This document shows, piece by piece, positions 59,941-64,000 of a stretch of 64,000 nt of DNA. This DNA is from Dryococelus australis. Its lineage: Eukaryota > Arthropoda > Insecta > Phasmatodea > Phasmatidae. Location of the stretch: NCBI GenBank assembly GCA_029891345.1, contig CM056994.1, positions 225,982,991-226,046,990 on the forward strand, given 5' to 3'. The notes beneath the pieces are model-generated. The model made no database searches and was not told the DNA's origin. It saw nothing but the letters and a program-made list of their open reading frames with translations. The stretch's first letter is position 1. The number at the start of each line of letters is the position of its first letter. Position numbers and translations under genes: made by a program.

Positions 59941-61740
59941 CCCTACCTCGTGTGATAAGTGGTTAGGCCGCTTACTACCATCTCGGAACTTTAAGTATGC
60001 CTACCATGGCGTAAATGGGTAATATTCTGAGACCAAAGGGTTGTGGAAGGGTTAGATGTCATGGGTGGCAGCTTGGTGGTAGAGTACCATCGGGAACGAG
60101 GGGAGTCAAACCCCAGAGTGAGACGGATGAAGATATATTTCCAACCCGGGAGTTCTACCCTCCTCACTAAAGAGTTGCCAATAAACACGACACCAGCTGT
60201 CCCGGGAATATGAAGTGACGCAGTTACGCGATTGTGGGGGTGGAGGCGTATGATCTGGCTGGGGTGATTCGTATGGGACAAGTGGGTCGACGTGCTGGGA
60301 CAAAATCTGAAAAGGGAGATGTCCACACGTGATTTGGGGACTACCTTAGGCGGGAGTCAAATCTGTATAGTTATCCTCGATGCCAATTTGATCACACAAA
60401 GGTTTGGTAGCTCAGCTTCTGCCGGGTGTTGAACCCGGATGAGCTTACCGGAAGTGAGTTTAATTACACTGGACGACTTAGGGGCCTGGCTAGTCAGGTG
60501 TCCTCAGGAGTAGTGCTGGCTATAGGTGGTGGCTACTCTACTTGGGCAAGACGTTCACCTGTAAGGTTATCCAGATCAACAGGTACCTAAATGCGTGTTG
60601 AAGTGAGACTCGTATTCGAGGTGAATGAAGGACGAGAACGGTCGTGGGGCAGCTTCGCTAGACTGCAACAGAGGTTCGACCTCCTGCACGTCACTTACAG
60701 GGGCGTCTGCAATTTCAGCTCTTGCTAAGGTGCGGTGTTCCTTACACCATTGCTTACTCTGTAACCCGCAACGCTCCGCTTAAACATTGGATCACTGATA
60801 AATTCAACACATAGATACTCTCCAACGAACATGAAGTTTCCTGGCACAAATAAACAAACACAGACTCTAGGAAAATGGTAGACTAACTAACAATGACTGG
60901 TAAGCGGACAATTAGGTTAACGTAAGTTTTATCACGTGCTTAAGAGAAACTGGAAAGTCCCTGCTAAAATCAAATTACAATTTTACTTAGCTCACTGGCT
61001 AATAAAATATAATGATAATAACGTGGATAGAAAATAGGCGAAGGCAAGCCTAGAGAAAATTAACTAATAAAAAATTCCTACATTTATATCCAAAAAAATT
61101 TACGGTAAATGACGCAATTTCACAGCGTGAAATAATTACCAGAATTATCCAAGGGAGGTAATCTAGGACGGGACGGCTTGTTACCATGGAGTCATGGAAG
61201 TTGACTTGTGTAAAAGGTTACCGGATACGTGAAGTAGGATTACCTCGGATGTGGAGTAGCTGCCCTCATGGTCAGTGGGTGTAGTAGTGGATGAGCCTTT
61301 TCACAAGTTGCTAGGAGGCTGCAGTCTTCACAGTCTGTGGGATGAGGCCGTCTTGCAGGCTTCCAGGTGTAACGCCGTTTGCAGGTCGCGGAAAGGAAGG
61401 AGCCTTATGCAGAATGAGGAGAGTCTTCGCAGACTAGGAAGGCCTCGCAATCCTATTCGGCCGGTGAGCCCAGCGTATCTGCCAGTGCTGGATCTCTATT
61501 TATACTCTAAAAATCTCATCATCAGTGATTATTCGGAGTACGCGAGGTAGGGTAACCTTCCAGTGCAGGGGTTATATTACCTGGGGTGCTGGGATGCTGC
61601 TCATTTCTTACCGCCCGCTCGGTGGTAAAGACTATTTCAAATGCCTCTTCCTGAGGCTGGGGGTTGTGACATCACAAGGCCACAGGGGTGCTGCCATCTC
61701 TGGGGGTTGTGGGAACTTCTTCCTGCTAAGCGACGAGTAG
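59941..61740 (-). mobile_element. GC-rich LTR/leader-like retroelement fossil, copy D
   Basis: A GC-rich block with the same general layout as copies A-C: a minus-strand TATA-like sequence (complement of ATTTATACTC, 61497-61506), a long leader-like stretch, and AATAAA-type motifs near 61755-61765. Base-level similarity to copies A-C is weak by eye, so it may be a different family. It contains a folded motif at 60406-60449. Broken; no coding domain recognised. Confidence 0.28.
60406..60449. repeat. Nested hairpin, 44 nt
   Basis: An inner stem CCGGGT/ACCCGG (60422-60427, 60433-60438) with a 5-nt loop lies inside an outer stem GGTAGCTCA/TGAGCTTACC (60406-60414, 60440-60449) with one bulge. Confidence 0.5.
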
Positions 61741-63393
61741 TAGAATATCACAAATATTTATTTTATTCACGGTGGTGACTCTTGCAGTCAGGTTTCCGGG
61801 AGAGCAATATGGATTGTAATTACGTGAGTGAATTACAATACGTATTCGGCAGTCCAGGCTTGTGGAATCTCCTTGCTCGTTATGTTTATTTTAATTTGCC
61901 ACTGTTATAGTTTCCCTCTGAGCTCGGGTTGTTCATAGATGGGGAAAAGTCGCCCATAGAGTGCGCATTTGCACAGCGCAGCATGTTGGCATGCGTCAAG
62001 GTTCTATGTTCTCATCACCTTCCCAGTAGATAAACAGTTTTGCTGCCCATAATTTTTCTCTCTGCATAACAACTTTCTTTATTGTTTGACCAGGGCTTCT
62101 TTTATACATCGTCTTCCAAGGGCCTAATACATAACGTGGACCACCTGAGTGAGAGATGGCTGCTCTGTACAACAGCATTGATACGAGCAACTTTTTGAAA
62201 AATCTACTGTCTTTCCTCCAACAAATTTGCACATCAAAAATATCATTACGGCGATAGTAGATGGTAGCTGGTCAAATATATCTTATGGTCACTGATTTTC
62301 TGCTAACAGTGGTGTGTTGAGTTGTATTTATAAAAATGGCGGTTAACTCCCAATAATTGAGAATATATTTGCCACTTAATACGTATATTTACTCATACAT
62401 ACAGTATAAACACATTAAATATTTACAAAATTCACTTATGTTAGCTATACTTTTTGGAGAAGACAGTTGCATTTTTCACTGAAAGTCATGTGTTACATTG
62501 TAATTGTTGCTTTCTTCACATGATAATGAATGTATAGGTGAACAATTATTTAGTGGGTGTTTCGTAAGTCTCACTTGAAAAAGTCATAAGGAGAGATAAT
62601 ATAATATATTGTAAGTAGAGATCATACCATTTTGCGTAATTAGACAGCACCAAGCTAGACTCTGCACTCCTCTACAAACTCAACTTGTTCATTGGCTGCC
62701 GTCTCAGGGAGAACTCATCCTGTTTCAGGCGCCCAAATACAATGAAACCGCTGAGTGTTTATTATAAGGTTTTGATTCGTGCAGGGCTTGTTGTATGAGC
62801 AGAGGTCCGGTGAGACACACGTGAAACTAACATACACTTGTATGCAGTATACTTTGGTACTGAATTATAATGGGGAATGACAGGGTCTCTAACTATAAGC
62901 TAATGTGACTCATTCTTGAAAAGTGAATTACATAATACAATGAATATTAAGTAAATTAGAATTCAAAATTTCATTAAAAAATACTTTATTAGAAAGTCAT
63001 CAGTTATAAATTCAGAATAAAGATACCAAACAGAAGAAAAAACTTCTTGCAAAGTAAATGTTCAATATTCTTCACAATCAAATATTTATTGTACTAATCA
63101 TTCACCACAAATAGTAGTTCATGTATAAAATATTTTACTTTCATTATAAATATCTAGAGTTATCTTTAAATACACATTAAAAAACTCTGTCTCTTTAGTG
63201 CAAGAACGAATGACAGGTTGTCCAGTATATATTAATGAGCAGGCATATTTTTTGCAATTATGACACCAAACACCTTTTTTAAATGTCCATTCTTTCATTT
63301 ATAAATGAAACATCAAAGAAATTTCTACTATATTGTGCAAGGGTTAATGGATGTTTGGCAGTATTATTACCTGCAGCAATGATATATACACTT
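61741..63393. other. AT-rich intergenic DNA
   Basis: A 78-codon minus-strand open frame at 61996-62232 has a plausible basic protein composition but no recognised family. The rest holds nothing I can name. Confidence 0.35.
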
Positions 63394-63394
63394 A

Positions 63395-64000
63395 CATGAC
63401 AAAAGTCATGGGATACCCATCTAATAACGTAAACCCCCATTTAGCCCGAAGAAGTGCTGTAACTCGACGTGGCATGGACTGCACAAGTGGACAGAAGACC
63501 TCTGGATGGATGTTAAGCCATGCTGTCTGAATAGCTGCCCAAAGTTCCCTGGTATTTCTAGGTGCAGGATCGTGGGTGCGAACGGCTATCTCCACCACGT
63601 CCCATAAATGCTCGATTGGGTTCGTGTCGAGGGAACGTGCTGGCCACTCCATTCTCTGGAACTCTCCAGAATGCTCATCGAACAAGTCCTGGACATCCAC
63701 AGCCCGATGAGACAGCACGTTATCCTGTTAGAACATCCCATTATTGTCAGGAAAACTGAAGTCTATGAACGGTTGCAAATGGTCCCCAAGGAGAGTTTTA
63801 GCATTAGCGAATACCATTGAGGTTTGTGGGTACATGGACAAGTGGACCCAACCAATGCTATGTGAACACACCCCTCACCATTATGGAACCCCCACCAGCC
63901 TACACGGTGCCTTGTTGACAACTGGGATCCAGGGCCTCATTGGGTTTGCGCCATATCCCAACCCTGCTATCAACCCAAAACACCCTGTACCGTGACTCAT
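63395..64000 (-). mobile_element. Tc1-like transposon, running off the right edge
   Basis: The left terminus is CATGACAAAAGTCATGGGAT next to TA, a terminal sequence of Tc1-like elements found widely in arthropods. The transposase is on the minus strand. Its C-terminal part (63718-63392) contains EWPARSLDTNPIEHLWDVV with the catalytic Glu of the DDE triad, and DN of the second catalytic site (QDN) lies just upstream, directly after an in-frame TAA at 63728-63730, so this copy is broken at least once. More transposase sequence continues to position 64000. The right terminus lies outside the window. Confidence 0.85.

Noticed and set aside
60401-60452. tRNA gene suggested by TAGCTCAGC and GTTGAACCC
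   Set aside because: Length and pairing do not form a cloverleaf; the sequence folds as a nested hairpin instead.
1-64000. CRISPR arrays, rRNA genes or bacterial operons
   Set aside because: No regularly spaced repeats, no rRNA sequence and no clustered intact ORFs; the DNA is eukaryotic.

Overview
The window is nuclear DNA of an animal, most likely an arthropod or another invertebrate with large introns. It is AT-rich, dominated by transposable elements and microsatellites, and carries spliced host exons with consensus splice sites. There are no operons, bacterial genes or CRISPR arrays. The species cannot be named from what is visible.

The one host gene I recognise with confidence is a torsin, the ER-lumenal AAA+ ATPase of the TOR1A family, on the minus strand. 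Exon 1 (39264-39447, signal peptide and ECC motif), exon 2 (38610-38875, Walker A) and exon 3 (5163-5314, Walker B) are open, join in phase and align residue for residue with known torsins. Together they give about 200 of the usual 330 residues. The remaining exons must lie beyond the left edge. Intron 1 is 388 bp. Intron 2 is about 33.3 kb and holds most of the mobile DNA described here.

Layout, left to right. 1-1560 is a GC-rich LTR/leader-like fossil. 2.2-5.1 kb is torsin intron 3 with a few unrecognised coding-like patches. 7.05-9.49 kb is a hAT-like element with an unusually long hairpin (7302-7432), followed by a mariner-type transposase remnant. 12.6-18.6 kb is a decayed minus-strand Ty3/Gypsy fossil with another retroelement piece inside it. 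20.56-21.27 kb is a pogo/Tigger-like MITE beside a piggyBac remnant. A tRNA-derived SINE (about 23.64-23.76 kb) and a GATA-type microsatellite follow. 26.6-32.7 kb is a plus-strand Ty3/Gypsy fossil with PHD-finger-like motifs ahead of its gag. 33.0-34.7 kb is a second copy of the GC-rich LTR-like repeat, and 36.6-37.6 kb is a broken mariner-like transposase.

Right of the torsin start (39.4-64 kb) the DNA is intergenic or belongs to genes I cannot see. It holds a possible PIF/Harbinger end with a Myb/SANT-like ORF, and a family of three elements sharing one terminal inverted repeat: two MITEs of 224 and 234 bp and a 2.3-kb relative with a helix-turn-helix ORF and candidate micro-exons. It also holds a long LTR-like direct-repeat pair (44.4-52.3 kb) enclosing a 0.5-kb TCTA microsatellite and a promoter-like segment, a coiled-coil gag-like fossil, a YqaJ-type nuclease remnant (59.07-59.61 kb), another LTR-like fossil, and a Tc1-like element running off the right edge.

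The mobile elements do not form a pathway with the host gene; most sit in its intron, in either orientation, as an accumulated record of insertions. The observations most worth a second look are the 59-bp-arm hairpin, the three-member TIR family with its micro-exons, the YqaJ nuclease remnant, the PHD-like motifs in the Gypsy fossil, and the 33-kb torsin intron.
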